This document shows positions 52,499 through 62,003 of a stretch of DNA of 64,000 bases, piece after piece. The first letter of the stretch is position 1, and each line of letters begins with the position of its first letter. The translations under genes were made by a program, and so were the position numbers. The notes under the pieces are model-generated. The model worked only from the letters and a program-made list of their open reading frames with translations. It did not search any database and was not told where the DNA came from. The DNA is from Streptomyces sp. A2-16 (lineage in GTDB: Bacteria; Actinomycetota; Actinomycetes; Streptomycetales; Streptomycetaceae): contig NZ_CP063808.1 in the NCBI RefSeq assembly GCF_018128905.1, positions 2,418,001 through 2,482,000 of the forward strand, given 5' to 3'.

Positions 52499-54583
52499 TC
52501 AGCCGACGTCGGAGGCGTCCAGGCGGTACAGGCCGCTGTAGGTGCTCACCGCCGTGCCGTTCTTCTTGACCCAGGTGGCGATATCGGAGTTCGACGAGCC
52601 CTGGCCTGAGTCGCTGATGACGATGTAGTGCAGCTTGCCGGACTTCACGAGGCTCTTGAGCTTGGCGAGGGTCATCGCGTTGTCGGAGCCGGACCAACCG
52701 CCCATGGAGATCACCGGCTGACCGGACTCCAGGATGATCGAGGAGGCGGTCTGGTCGGTGGCGACCGCGACCAGCCAGGTGGCGCCGTCCTGGTGCTTCT
52801 TCAGATACGTGATCATCGCGGAGGAGACCTGGCTCTCGCCGCCCATGCCACCACCGCCGGCCGTCTTCGACTCGGCGCCGGTACCGGACTCACTTGTGGC
52901 GGAACCGGTGCCCGACGGGGGCCGGCCCGTGGACTGGTTGCCGGAGCCGCTGGAGCTGCCCGAGTCGGTGGAGCCGCTCGTGCCGCCGCCCGGGCCGCCG
53001 TTGCCGCTCGGGCGCTGACCGCCGCCCATGCCGCCGCCCCCGCCCATGCCGCCGGTGCTGGGACCGGCCGTCGGGTTCGTGCCGTTGGTGCTGGAGGTGG
53101 CGGCCGACGCCGAGTACGCGGCGGGACCGGCGAGCAGGGCGACGACCGCCGCGAGGGCCGCGATGCCGGTCAGGCGCTGCCGCTTGGTGAACCTGCCGAG
53201 CAGCAGTCCGATCACCGCGACCGCACCGGCGACCCCGGCCACGACCTCGGCGACCGTGTAGAGCGTCCCGGAGCCGGAGACCCGCTGGAGCAGGACGACT
53301 GCCCACACCGTGCTGACCGCGATCGACGCCGGCAGGACCCAGCCCCACTTCGCCGCCGAGCCCTCCCGGAAGGCCCGGTACAGCATCACCGCGCCGATAC
53401 CCGCCAGGGCGGCGACGCCCGGCGCCATCGCCGTGACGTAGTACGGATGGAAGGTGCCCTCGGCGAGCGCGAAGGTCAGGTAGTGCAGGACGAACCAGCC
53501 GCCCCACAGCATCAGCGCCGCCCGCCTGGCGTCGGTGCGGGGCGCCCGGCCGCGCAGCACCAGACCGCCGACCAGCGCGATCAGCGCGAAGGGGATCAGC
53601 CAGGAGATCTGACCGCCCATGATGCTGTTGAACAGCCGGTACAGACCCGCCTCACCGCCGAAGCTCGCGCCGTTGCCCTGCGAGCCGACCGAGGAACTCG
53701 CCCCGAAGATCCGGCCGAAGCCGTTGTAGCCGATGACCAGGTCCCACACGGTGTTGTCGGTGGAGCCGCCGATGTAGGGCCGGGAGGAGGCGGGGATGAG
53801 ATCGACGACCACCATCCACCAGGCGCTGGAGACGACCAGGGCGACGGTGCCGACGGCGAGGTTGCGGACCCGGCGGCCGAGCGAGCCCTTGGCCGCCCAC
53901 ACATAGACGAGGAAGAAGGCCGGCAGGACGACGTACGCCTGCATCATCTTCGTGTTGAACGCGAAGCCGATCGCGACCCCCGACCACACCAGCGGCATCA
54001 GCCGCCCGGTGCGCACGGCCTTCATCAGCGCGGCGGCGCCGAGCAGCATCAGGAAGACCAGGACCGGGTCGGGGTTGGTGTCGCGGTTGATGGCGACGGT
54101 GATCGGGGTGAGGGTGAGCGCGAGTGCCGCGATCGTGCCGGCCACGGCACCGAAGTCCCGCTTGACCATGCGGTACAGCAGCGCCACCGAACCGGTGCCG
54201 ACGGCGACCATCGGCAGCATCAACTGCCAGGTCCCGTACCCGAAGGCACGGGCCGAGAGCCCCATCACCCACAGGGCGAACGGCGGCTTGTCGACCGTGA
54301 TGAAGCTGCCGGAGTCGAGGGCGCCGAAGAAGAACGTCTTCCAGCTCTTCGTGCCGGAGTAGACGGCCGCGTCGTAGAAGGTGTTGCCGGTGATGGACGA
54401 CAGGTTCCAGGCGTACAGCACCGTGGCCAGCACCAGGATCGCCCACAGGGCGGGGCGGGCCCAGCGCGGGTCCTCGGGGGCGCCGGTGAACATCCTGCGC
54501 AGCCGGCTGCTCGCGGCGGGCGGCACGGCCCGGTGCCTGCCCTCCTCTACGGACGGCGCGGGCGGTGGGGCGAGGGTCGTCAT
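52499..54583 (-). CDS. ArnT-like (GT39/GT83) membrane glycosyltransferase with C-terminal domain
   Basis: A 694-residue protein. Eleven to thirteen membrane helices (about 45-510) include the catalytic-loop region TVLYAWNLSSITGNTFYDAA and SGSFITVDKPPFALW, with the Asp/Lys pattern of lipid-linked sugar transferases. A Gly/Ser/Met-rich linker of about 90 residues (GGMGGGGGMGGG) precedes a folded ~110-residue extracytoplasmic domain (LKKHQDGATWLVAVATDQTA, VISMGGWSGSDNAMTLAKL). The ATG has GGAG eight bases upstream. The acceptor is unknown. Confidence 0.9.
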   Translation of the reverse strand: MTTLAPPPAPSVEEGRHRAVPPAASSRLRRMFTGAPEDPRWARPALWAILVLATVLYAWNLSSITGNTFYDAAVYSGTKSWKTFFFGALDSGSFITVDKPPFALWVMGLSARAFGYGTWQLMLPMVAVGTGSVALLYRMVKRDFGAVAGTIAALALTLTPITVAINRDTNPDPVLVFLMLLGAAALMKAVRTGRLMPLVWSGVAIGFAFNTKMMQAYVVLPAFFLVYVWAAKGSLGRRVRNLAVGTVALVVSSAWWMVVVDLIPASSRPYIGGSTDNTVWDLVIGYNGFGRIFGASSSVGSQGNGASFGGEAGLYRLFNSIMGGQISWLIPFALIALVGGLVLRGRAPRTDARRAALMLWGGWFVLHYLTFALAEGTFHPYYVTAMAPGVAALAGIGAVMLYRAFREGSAAKWGWVLPASIAVSTVWAVVLLQRVSGSGTLYTVAEVVAGVAGAVAVIGLLLGRFTKRQRLTGIAALAAVVALLAGPAAYSASAATSSTNGTNPTAGPSTGGMGGGGGMGGGQRPSGNGGPGGGTSGSTDSGSSSGSGNQSTGRPPSGTGSATSESGTGAESKTAGGGGMGGESQVSSAMITYLKKHQDGATWLVAVATDQTASSIILESGQPVISMGGWSGSDNAMTLAKLKSLVKSGKLHYIVISDSGQGSSNSDIATWVKKNGTAVSTYSGLYRLDASDVG

Positions 54584-54816
54584 GGCACGTACTCCAGGTC
54601 TGCGAGCGGTGGTTGCCACGACCATCGGGCCCGGGCCTGGGTGATCCCTGTGGCTTCACTGAACGAAGGATGAGAATCAGGGAACTCACAGGAAGCCCAC
54701 AGCGGCCCGGGACCGACCTCGGTGACGTAACACAACCGGTCTAGACTCTGCCGGACGGCCTGCTGAACCGGCCGAATGCGGACGACTTCTGCCAGACCCG
54801 AAGGGTATTCGGCGCT

Positions 54817-55947
54817 TTGATACGGATAGATTCAGTCACCAAGCGGTACCCGGACGGCACGGTGGCGGTCGACCGGCTCTCCCTGGAGATACCCGACCGC
54901 TCGATCACGGTGCTCGTCGGCCCCTCGGGCTGCGGCAAGACGACGACGCTGCGCATGATCAACCGGATGGTCGAGCCCAGTGAGGGGACCATCCTGATCG
55001 ACGGCAAGGACAGCCGGCAGCAGCCGGTCAACACCCTGCGCCGGTCCATGGGCTACGTCATCCAGAACGCCGGTCTCTTCCAGCACCGCACGATCGTCGA
55101 CAACATCGCCACCGTGCCCCGGATGCTGGGCTGGGGCAAGGACAAGGCGCGGGCCCGGGCCCGGGAGCTGATGGAGCGGGTCGGGCTCGACGGCTCGCTC
55201 GCCCGGCGGTACCCCTACCAGCTGTCCGGCGGACAGCAGCAGCGCGTCGGGGTGGCGCGGGCACTCGCCGCCGATCCGCCGGTGCTGCTCATGGACGAGC
55301 CGTTCTCGGCCGTCGACCCCGTCGTCCGCAAGGGACTCCAGGACGAACTCCTGCGCATCCAGGACGAGTTGGGCAAGACCATCGTCTTCGTCACCCATGA
55401 CATCGACGAGGCCGTCAAGATCGGCACGATGGTCGCCGTGATGCGCACCGGCGGCAAGCTCGCCCAGTACGCGCCGCCCGCCGAACTGCTTTCCCACCCC
55501 GCCGACGCGTTCGTCGAGGACTTCCTCGGCACCGACCGCGGCATCCGGCGGCTGTCCTTCTTCACCTCCGCCGGGCTCCGGCTGCTCACCACGCCGGTCG
55601 TCGCGGTCGACGCCACCGCCGAGCAGATCGCCGCCCGCGGCACGGCCGACGCCCCCTACCTCCTCGTCACGGACGTGGACGGCAGGCCCCTCGGCTGGAG
55701 CGAACCGCGCGACCTCACCGCGGGCAGCATCGATGTCGGGCGACTGCTGCCGTACGGACGGCCGTTCGTCGCCGGCACCGACTCGCTGCGGGCCGCGCTG
55801 GACTGTGCCGTGCTCTCGCCCACCGGATGGGCCGTCGGCGTCGACGCCGAGGGACGGGTGGCCGGGGTGGTCTCCCAGCAGGCCATCGGCGAGGCGATCC
55901 GCGGAGCGCACGCCGAGGGCCGTACGGACTCCAAGGTCAGTCCATGA
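54817..55947 (+). CDS. Glycine-betaine/choline-type ABC transporter ATPase (ProV/OpuCA)
   Basis: A 376-residue ATPase. Walker A GPSGCGKTTTL (about 35-45), signature LSGGQQQR (near 136), Walker B LLMDEPF, and a C-terminal tail with two weak CBS-like repeats (about 250-370) that sense ionic strength in OpuA systems. The start is TTG at 54817, with GAAGGG 12 bases upstream. It is first in a three-gene operon with coupled stop/start overlaps. The 233-base gap before it, shared with the divergent ArnT-like gene, shows nothing recognisable. Confidence 0.92.
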   Translation: MIRIDSVTKRYPDGTVAVDRLSLEIPDRSITVLVGPSGCGKTTTLRMINRMVEPSEGTILIDGKDSRQQPVNTLRRSMGYVIQNAGLFQHRTIVDNIATVPRMLGWGKDKARARARELMERVGLDGSLARRYPYQLSGGQQQRVGVARALAADPPVLLMDEPFSAVDPVVRKGLQDELLRIQDELGKTIVFVTHDIDEAVKIGTMVAVMRTGGKLAQYAPPAELLSHPADAFVEDFLGTDRGIRRLSFFTSAGLRLLTTPVVAVDATAEQIAARGTADAPYLLVTDVDGRPLGWSEPRDLTAGSIDVGRLLPYGRPFVAGTDSLRAALDCAVLSPTGWAVGVDAEGRVAGVVSQQAIGEAIRGAHAEGRTDSKVSP

Positions 55948-56633
55948 GCGGCTTCTTCGACATTCCGAGCGACCTCCAGCACAGCTGGCTCGGGCTGATC
56001 GGGCTGCACCTGAGGGAGGCCCTGCTGCCGGTCCTCGCCGGGCTGCTGATCTCCCTGCCGCTGTCCCAGCTGTGCGTGCGCTTCCGGTGGCTGTACCCGC
56101 CGGTGCTGTGGGTGACGACCGTGCTGTACGCGATCCCGTCGCTGGCCTTCTTCGTCGTCCTCATCGACTACACCGGCCAGACCGAACTCACGGTGATGAT
56201 CCCGCTCACCGTCTACACGCTCGTCATCCTGGTCCCGGCGATCGTCGACGGCGTCCGCTCGGTGCCGCAGGAGACCCTCGCCGCCGCGACGGCGATGGGC
56301 TTCGGGCCCGTACGCCGTTACGTCCAGGTGCAGTTGCCGATCGCCGTGCCCGCCATCATCGCGGGGCTGCGGGTGGCGACCGTGTCGAGCATCTCCCTCG
56401 TCAGCGTCGGCGCGCTCATCGGCAACCAGGGTGCGCTCGGCAACCTCATCAACGACGCCAACATCTACAACCGGCCCGAACTCGCCGTGAACGCCGTGGT
56501 GACCATGGCGGTCCTCGCGATCCTGGCCGACGGGCTGCTGGTCGTCGTACGACTGCTTCTGACGCCGTGGATGCCGAGCGGCGCGCGTGCGCGGCGCGCG
56601 CAGCGGCCCGAACCGGAGGTCGCCGCCCGGTGA
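55944..56633 (+). CDS. Osmoprotectant ABC transporter permease (OpuCB type)
   Basis: A 229-residue permease of five to six helices. The EAA loop is PQETLAAATAMGFGPVRRY and SVGALIGNQGALGNLINDA is typical of OpuC-type permeases. The ATG overlaps the ATPase stop. Confidence 0.93.
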   Translation: MSGFFDIPSDLQHSWLGLIGLHLREALLPVLAGLLISLPLSQLCVRFRWLYPPVLWVTTVLYAIPSLAFFVVLIDYTGQTELTVMIPLTVYTLVILVPAIVDGVRSVPQETLAAATAMGFGPVRRYVQVQLPIAVPAIIAGLRVATVSSISLVSVGALIGNQGALGNLINDANIYNRPELAVNAVVTMAVLAILADGLLVVVRLLLTPWMPSGARARRAQRPEPEVAAR

Positions 56634-57298
56634 ACATCCTCAACTTCATCAACGCCTTCTTCAGCGACAGCGCCCACTGGCAGGGCTACGACGGGATTCC
56701 CACGCGGCTCGGGGAGCACGTCCAGTACACCCTGGAGGCGCTCGCCATCGCCGCGGCGATCGGGCTGCCGGTGGGGCTCGTCACCGGGCACTACGGGCGC
56801 GGCGGCAACGCGCTGGCCTTCATCGCCGTCGCCGGACGGGCCCTGCCGACCTTCGGTCTGCTGGTGCTGATGACCCTGTCGCTCGGGTTCGGGCTGATCA
56901 ACGTGATGATCCCGCTGGTCGTGCTCGCCGTGCCGCCGATTCTCGTGACCACCTACGAGGCGATGCGGTCGGTGGATCCCGCCCCGGTGGACGCGGCGCG
57001 GGGCATGGGCATGCACGAGGTGGAGGTGCTCTTCCGGGTCGAGCTCCCGGTGGCCCTTCCGCTGATCCTCGGCGGGCTGCGGTCCGCGGCCATCCAGATC
57101 GTGTCGACGGCCACCATTGCCGCGTACGTCTCCCTGGGCGGGCTCGGCCGCTACATCGTCGACGGCCTGTACCAGCGCAACTACGAGAAGGTCGTGGGAG
57201 GCGCCACGCTGGTCGCCCTGATGGCGCTGGCGACACTCGCGCTGTTCTGGGGGATCACCCGGCTCACGGTCTCGCGCGGGGTGCTCAGGAGCAACTAG
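56630..57298 (+). CDS. Osmoprotectant ABC transporter permease (OpuCD type)
   Basis: A 222-residue permease. EAA loop VDAARGMGMHEVEVLFRVEL and ATIAAYVSLGGLGRYIVDGL place it beside OpuCD. GTG overlaps the previous stop (GTGA). The cognate binding protein is not next but 4.7 kb downstream beyond the conservon. Confidence 0.93.
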   Translation: MNILNFINAFFSDSAHWQGYDGIPTRLGEHVQYTLEALAIAAAIGLPVGLVTGHYGRGGNALAFIAVAGRALPTFGLLVLMTLSLGFGLINVMIPLVVLAVPPILVTTYEAMRSVDPAPVDAARGMGMHEVEVLFRVELPVALPLILGGLRSAAIQIVSTATIAAYVSLGGLGRYIVDGLYQRNYEKVVGGATLVALMALATLALFWGITRLTVSRGVLRSN

Positions 57299-57303
57299 AC
57301 AAA

Positions 57304-57329
57304 GGGCCGGGGGTGTTCGCCCCCGGCCC
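57304..57329. terminator. Hairpin terminator between permease and GTPase genes
   Basis: GGGCCGGGGG and CCCCCGGCCC with a six-base loop in the 34-base gap between convergent genes. Confidence 0.8.
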
Positions 57330-57332
57330 ATG

Positions 57333-57935
57333 TCACGTCTGCGTGCGGGCCAGTGCCTGTTCGAGCACGACCAGCAGGGCGTCCCGCACCGAACCGCGCT
57401 CCCTCGCGTCGAAGACGACCACGGGGACGCGGTCGTTGACGTCCAGGGCCCAGCGGACCTCGTCCAGGGTGTGTTCGACCCTGCCGTCGAAGGCGTTGAC
57501 GGCGACGGCGAACGGGATCTGCTTGTGCTCGAAGTAGTCGACCGCGGCGTAGCAGTCGTCCAGGCGGCGGGTGTCGACGATGACGAGTCCGCCGACCGCG
57601 CCCTCGACGATGTCGTCCCACATGAACCCGAACCGCTCCTGACCCGGCGTGCCGAACAGGTACAGCTTCAGGGTCGGGTCGACGGTGATGCAGCCGAAGT
57701 CCATCGCGACCGTCGTCGTGGTCTTGCGGGGCGTGTGGCTGAGGTCGTCCACGCCGGCCGCGACCTCGGTGATGGCGGCCTCGGTGGTCAGCGGCTCGAT
57801 CTCGGAGATCGAGCCGACCGCGGTCGTCTTGCCCACCCCGAAACCGCCCGCGATCACCATTTTGACCGGCAGCGGCGGTCGTACGGCGGCGGAGGGCGCG
57901 GCCGAGGGCCGGGTGGCCGGTTCAGTCGGTGTCAC
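57333..57935 (-). CDS. cvnD: Conservon GTP-binding protein CvnD
   Basis: A 200-residue small GTPase. P-loop GGFGVGKTT (30-38), switch-region DFGCITVD, GTPGQERF as the G3 motif and VAVNAFDG in place of canonical NKxD. It acts as the Ras/MglA-like output of the CvnA-D membrane complex. The GTG start overlaps the DUF742 gene by 14 bases. Confidence 0.95.
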   Translation of the reverse strand: MTPTEPATRPSAAPSAAVRPPLPVKMVIAGGFGVGKTTAVGSISEIEPLTTEAAITEVAAGVDDLSHTPRKTTTTVAMDFGCITVDPTLKLYLFGTPGQERFGFMWDDIVEGAVGGLVIVDTRRLDDCYAAVDYFEHKQIPFAVAVNAFDGRVEHTLDEVRWALDVNDRVPVVVFDARERGSVRDALLVVLEQALARTQT

Positions 57936-58338
57936 GGAGTACCCCTCGGGAGTCGGGGATGGCGCGCAGGCCGTCGATGAGCCTGCGCAGGACGGAGGCG
58001 TCGTGGGTGACGCCGGTGTCGGGCACGTGCACCGTCAGCTGACCGGCCGTGCGCAGGTCCTCGGCGAGGATCCTGACCACGTTCAGATGCAGCCGCAGCC
58101 GGGCCGCGATCTCCGCGATGGACTGCGGGATGCGGCACGCGGCGACGATGTCGTGCTGTTCGAAGGCGAGCCGGTCGAGCACGGCGAGTCCCTCGGCGGT
58201 GGCCACCACCTGGGTCTCGACGGGCATCGTCCGGCCGGACGGATCGGGTGCCACCCGGCCGGCGGTGACGAGGAACGGCCGTACGGCGGGCACGTGGCCG
58301 CCCGGCTCCGGGTTCGGAGGCGTGCTGCCGTCCGCCAT
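57922..58338 (-). CDS. cvnC: Conservon DUF742 protein CvnC
   Basis: A 138-residue protein with the DUF742 pattern VRPFLVTAGR at its start and LRLHLNVVRILAEDL, a winged-helix-like segment, in the middle. In known conservons it binds CvnA and CvnB in a membrane-associated complex. Confidence 0.95.
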   Translation of the reverse strand: MADGSTPPNPEPGGHVPAVRPFLVTAGRVAPDPSGRTMPVETQVVATAEGLAVLDRLAFEQHDIVAACRIPQSIAEIAARLRLHLNVVRILAEDLRTAGQLTVHVPDTGVTHDASVLRRLIDGLRAIPDSRGVLRDTD

Positions 58339-58357
58339 GACTGCGCTTCCTCCTCGG

Positions 58358-58834
58358 TCAGCGCTTCGACGTGGCGCCGACGCTGTTCTTCAGCTCGAGC
58401 ACGAGCTGGGGACTGAGCGCGGCACCGGCACGGTTCGCGAACAGCGTCATCTCGTACGCGATGTTGCCGAGCTTGGCCTCCTTGTCGGTGACGACGCCGA
58501 GGACGGCGCCGCTGCCGATCGCGGAGACCAGGACATGGCCGCCCTCCAGGTCGATGATGACCTTGTTGAGGCCGCCGAGGCCGTAGTTGCCGGAGGCCCC
58601 GGCGGCCAGGCTCGTGATGCCGGAGACGATCGCGGCCAGTCGTTCGGAGTCAGCGTGCTCGCGCAGCTCGGACACGGCGATGAGCAGCCCGTCCGAGGAC
58701 ACGGCGATGGCGTCGACGACGCCCGCGGTCTCTGTCGCGAAACGGTTCAGCAGCCAGGTGAAGTCGGCTGCGGCGGCCTGCAGGTCGGCGGGCGTGGTGC
58801 CTTCCGTAGGCGTGTCACCTGTGGACGTGCTCAC
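58358..58834 (-). CDS. cvnB: Conservon roadblock/LC7 protein CvnB
   Basis: A 158-residue roadblock-fold protein (DFTWLLNRFATETAGVVDAI, AVSSDGLLIAVS). Such proteins stimulate or scaffold MglA-like GTPases. Its GTG overlaps the cvnA stop (GTGA). Confidence 0.95.
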   Translation of the reverse strand: MSTSTGDTPTEGTTPADLQAAAADFTWLLNRFATETAGVVDAIAVSSDGLLIAVSELREHADSERLAAIVSGITSLAAGASGNYGLGGLNKVIIDLEGGHVLVSAIGSGAVLGVVTDKEAKLGNIAYEMTLFANRAGAALSPQLVLELKNSVGATSKR

Positions 58835-61635
58835 TGCTCCGCTCCTTCCGGGGAGTGGTTCTGTTCGTGCGGGGGGTTGGATGCGGTCTGACGGGTTTCC
58901 ACGTCGTCCCTGAGTGCGGGTCTGGTGTGGCTGCCGGTGTCGCTGTCCCGGTGGGCGCGCTCCACGGCCGCCTCGAACTCGTCGAGTGCGTCACGTACGG
59001 CCTCGGCGTCGGCGGGCCGGGGCGGGACCGCCTTCTGCAGGGCGTCGGCACCGACGGTGGTCCGCAGGGTGGCGCCGCGTACCCGGCGGCGCAAGGGACG
59101 GGGCCCGTCTCCTTCCGCGCCGGTCCCGGTCACGTCACCGGTGCGGGCCTTCGGGATGAACGGGGGTGCGGGAGAGGGGGTTTCGGAGGCCGTGGACCCG
59201 GTGCCCGGGCCGGTGGGGGCCGCATCGCGCTGGGGGACCCGGCGGGGGAGAGGTGCGTGATCGCCGTCACCGGAAGCGCCCCCGGTGACGCCGGGCTCGG
59301 AGGGGGCAGTACCCCGGGCCGCCGTGCCCGCGGCCGCCTCCTGACCGGAGTCGGGCCGTACCGCCGTAGGACCTGTCGACGGGGCAGGGGCCGGGGCCGG
59401 CGTCGTGTTCGAGTCGGTGTCCGAGTCGGTGTCCGAGGCCCAGGCCGGTGCCGGGCGGGCGGCGGGTGCGCCGGTACCCGCGCCGGAGTGCACTGCGGCC
59501 GCCGTCGAAACCGTACGGGCGTCCTCGGCCGCGTCCGGGACGGAGCCGGAGTGTCCTGCCGTGGCCGCCGTACGGGCATCCGTCGCGGCGGAGTCCGTCG
59601 CCGCGGCTGCTGTCGGACCGCCGGCGGCGACCGCCACCGGGCTCATCGTCAGCAGGAGGGAGGAGGGGATGGTGACCTCGGCCGTGACGCCGCCGCCGGG
59701 GGTGCGGGAGAGGGTGACCGCCACCTCCCAGCGCCGGGCCAGGGAGCCGACGACGAACAGACCGAGCACCTTCGTCGGGACGAGGTCGAGGCGTTCGCGG
59801 CGGATGAGGCGGGCGTTCTCCTCCTCCAGGCGCTCGGCGCTCATGCCGAGACCGTGGTCGGAGATCACGACCAGCGCACCCTCGTGGCTGTCCTTGACGA
59901 TGACCTCGACGGGGCTGCCGGCGGGGGAGAAGGACACGGCGTTCTCGACGAGTTCGGCCACCATCAGCGTGAGGTCGCCGATGATGTCGGGCTCGACCAT
60001 GACCTCCGTGCCGACCTGCAGGGAGACCCGCTGGAAACCCTCGATCTGGCCGAGCGCGGCCCGCACCACGTTGGTGAGCGCGAGCGGCCCGGAGTCGAGG
60101 ACCGTCTCACGGATGCCGGCGAGCAGCATCAGGCTGTCGGCGTTGCGGCGCAGCCGGACCGCGATGTGGTCGATGCTGTAGAGGCGCTCCAGCAGCTCCG
60201 GATCGGTCTCGCCGCGCTCCACCGCGTCGATCAGGGCCAGCTGCCGGGTGGTCAGGTTGCTGACCCGGCGGCCCACGTTGCCGAACATCTCGGCGACGTT
60301 GCGGCGGCTGAGCACCTGGCGCTCCAGGAGCGCGAGCGAGGTCGTCTGCACCTGGTTGAACACGTCGGCGAGGTCGCCGATCTCGTCCTTCGCGGTGACC
60401 GGCATCTCCTGGAGCCGCGGCGGACCGTCGTCCTCGGTGTCGTCGTCGGCCACGCGGGCGAGCTCGCGGCCCGCCACCTCGGCGACCTGCTTGGCGGCAC
60501 CGGTCAGCGCCTGCACCGGACGCACCACCGAGCGTCGTACGGCGACCGAGAAGGCGAACCAGAGCACGAAGCCGAGCAGAGCCGCCCCGAGCAGCCAGGC
60601 GGCGTTCGAGCGCGCGTCCCGGGAGGCGGCGTCGGCACGGTCGGCGATCTGGTCGATCAGCGAGGTGGTGGTCTTCAGCCGCGTCCGGGCCTGGGTGCGG
60701 TAGTCCGGGTAGGAGTCGAGCGCCGTCTGGAAGGCGGCCTTGATCTCGGCGGGGCTCCCCGCCTGGAGCGATCCGGGGTCGATCTGGAGCTCGGCGTACT
60801 GCCGGGCGATCGTCGCCTGGGCCGTGTTGTGCTCGATGTCGCCGAGTTCCTCGGCCTGCTCCGTCGTGGCGAACCGGCCGAAGCGCTCGACCTGGTGGGT
60901 GTACTCGTCGTAGGAGCCGATCGCGCCGATCAGCTCGATCAGGGCGTTGGAGTCGCCGGTCGTCGCGGAGAAGACACCGGTCTCGAAGGAACCGTGCGCG
61001 GCGTCCGCGCGCAGCAGCGAGTCGAGCAGGTTGCCGGTGAAGGTGGCGGCGAGGGCCGGGTTGCGGTCGAGCCCGAGACCGTCGATGAGCCCCTTGGCGG
61101 CGTCGCTGTAGGCCGGGTCGATGTTGTCGGCGGGCAGATACGCCTTCTCGATGGTGTTGCGCAGGTCCTCCAGGCCGTTGACCTCGCGGAGGGCCTGGGC
61201 CTCCTCCTCCGGCAGCCGGTCGCCGAAGGTCGAGAGGACCTTCTCGACCTGGTTGTCCACACGGGTCTGGGCCTCGCGGTAGGCGCTCTGCGAAGGGGTG
61301 TTGCCGTCCCAGGTGGACTGGTGGCGCACCGAGAGCAGGACGGCCTGCTGGTGCTCGGCCTCCAACTGCCCGACCAGCTTGGCCACCTGGGCGCTGTCCC
61401 GCACCAGCTGGGCCGCGTCCGAGGCGTCCTGGGACTGGCCGACCTGGTCGGCGAAGAGATAGGCCAGCAGCACGGCGACCACCGCGAGCGGCACGCCCAC
61501 GAGGATGTTCAGCTTGCGCCGGAACGGCCAGCGTTCGGCGAAGTCCCGTATGCCACGTATGCCGCTGCCACGTATGCCGTCCCGGGCCGGCGACGGTGCC
61601 GGCCGGGTGGACGCGCCCACCTCGTTCGTGGACAC
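58831..61635 (-). CDS. cvnA: Conservon sensor kinase-like protein CvnA
   Basis: About 934 residues. Helix 1 at ~45-66, an extracytoplasmic nitrate/nitrite-sensor-like (NIT) helical domain to ~335, helix 2 near 350, HAMP, a DHp-like region with YSIDHIAVRLRRNADSL, and an ATPase with N-box ELVENAVSFSP and DHGLGMS. A Pro/Thr/Ala-rich C-terminal tail of ~250 residues follows. GTG at 61635 has GGAGG upstream, so the in-frame longer start is rejected. It heads the conserved cvnA-B-C-D operon; a cytochrome P450 (cvnE) is absent here. Confidence 0.93.
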   Translation of the reverse strand: MSTNEVGASTRPAPSPARDGIRGSGIRGIRDFAERWPFRRKLNILVGVPLAVVAVLLAYLFADQVGQSQDASDAAQLVRDSAQVAKLVGQLEAEHQQAVLLSVRHQSTWDGNTPSQSAYREAQTRVDNQVEKVLSTFGDRLPEEEAQALREVNGLEDLRNTIEKAYLPADNIDPAYSDAAKGLIDGLGLDRNPALAATFTGNLLDSLLRADAAHGSFETGVFSATTGDSNALIELIGAIGSYDEYTHQVERFGRFATTEQAEELGDIEHNTAQATIARQYAELQIDPGSLQAGSPAEIKAAFQTALDSYPDYRTQARTRLKTTTSLIDQIADRADAASRDARSNAAWLLGAALLGFVLWFAFSVAVRRSVVRPVQALTGAAKQVAEVAGRELARVADDDTEDDGPPRLQEMPVTAKDEIGDLADVFNQVQTTSLALLERQVLSRRNVAEMFGNVGRRVSNLTTRQLALIDAVERGETDPELLERLYSIDHIAVRLRRNADSLMLLAGIRETVLDSGPLALTNVVRAALGQIEGFQRVSLQVGTEVMVEPDIIGDLTLMVAELVENAVSFSPAGSPVEVIVKDSHEGALVVISDHGLGMSAERLEEENARLIRRERLDLVPTKVLGLFVVGSLARRWEVAVTLSRTPGGGVTAEVTIPSSLLLTMSPVAVAAGGPTAAAATDSAATDARTAATAGHSGSVPDAAEDARTVSTAAAVHSGAGTGAPAARPAPAWASDTDSDTDSNTTPAPAPAPSTGPTAVRPDSGQEAAAGTAARGTAPSEPGVTGGASGDGDHAPLPRRVPQRDAAPTGPGTGSTASETPSPAPPFIPKARTGDVTGTGAEGDGPRPLRRRVRGATLRTTVGADALQKAVPPRPADAEAVRDALDEFEAAVERAHRDSDTGSHTRPALRDDVETRQTASNPPHEQNHSPEGAEQ

Positions 61636-62003
61636 CAGCCCTCCTTCGTGGGTGTCTCGGTCGGCGCGCGACAACCGCACATGACCGATCCTGATCGCTA
61701 CGGGACGTGCATAGGACACCTGAGTGGCTCCTGCACGCCTGTGTGACCGGCGCCAACTTCGGCGAGACTACAGCCTCTTCCGACAGCGCTTGCCGCTGCC
61801 CTGAGTCAAGAATCCGTTACAACCTGCGCCGTACCCGGCGGGCCGGTTTCGCTCTTCCTTCACAACCGGCCACGGGTTGACGCCAATTGTGACCAGGCCG
61901 GTCTTGACTGAGCCAGAACGGGCTGGATTGGATCAGTGCAAGGGCTTCCCTCCTCGAACGCCCTTGAACCACTTTGAATCCCCTCAGTTCCGGAACGGGA
62001 ATC
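61636..62003. other. 368-base divergent intergenic region
   Basis: It lies between cvnA and the binding-protein gene. TTGACT (61904-61909) and TTGGAT (61928-61933), 18 bases apart, make a possible vegetative promoter toward the binding-protein gene. No repeat, small gene or riboswitch is recognised. Confidence 0.3.

Noticed and set aside
52628..54673. Plus-strand frame opposite the ArnT-like gene
   Set aside because: Low-complexity Gly/Asp/Arg translation; the minus-strand protein has membrane helices and a normal start with ribosome site.
58855..61746. A 963-codon plus-strand frame opposite cvnA
   Set aside because: Same antisense effect; cvnA is strongly supported by conservon context.
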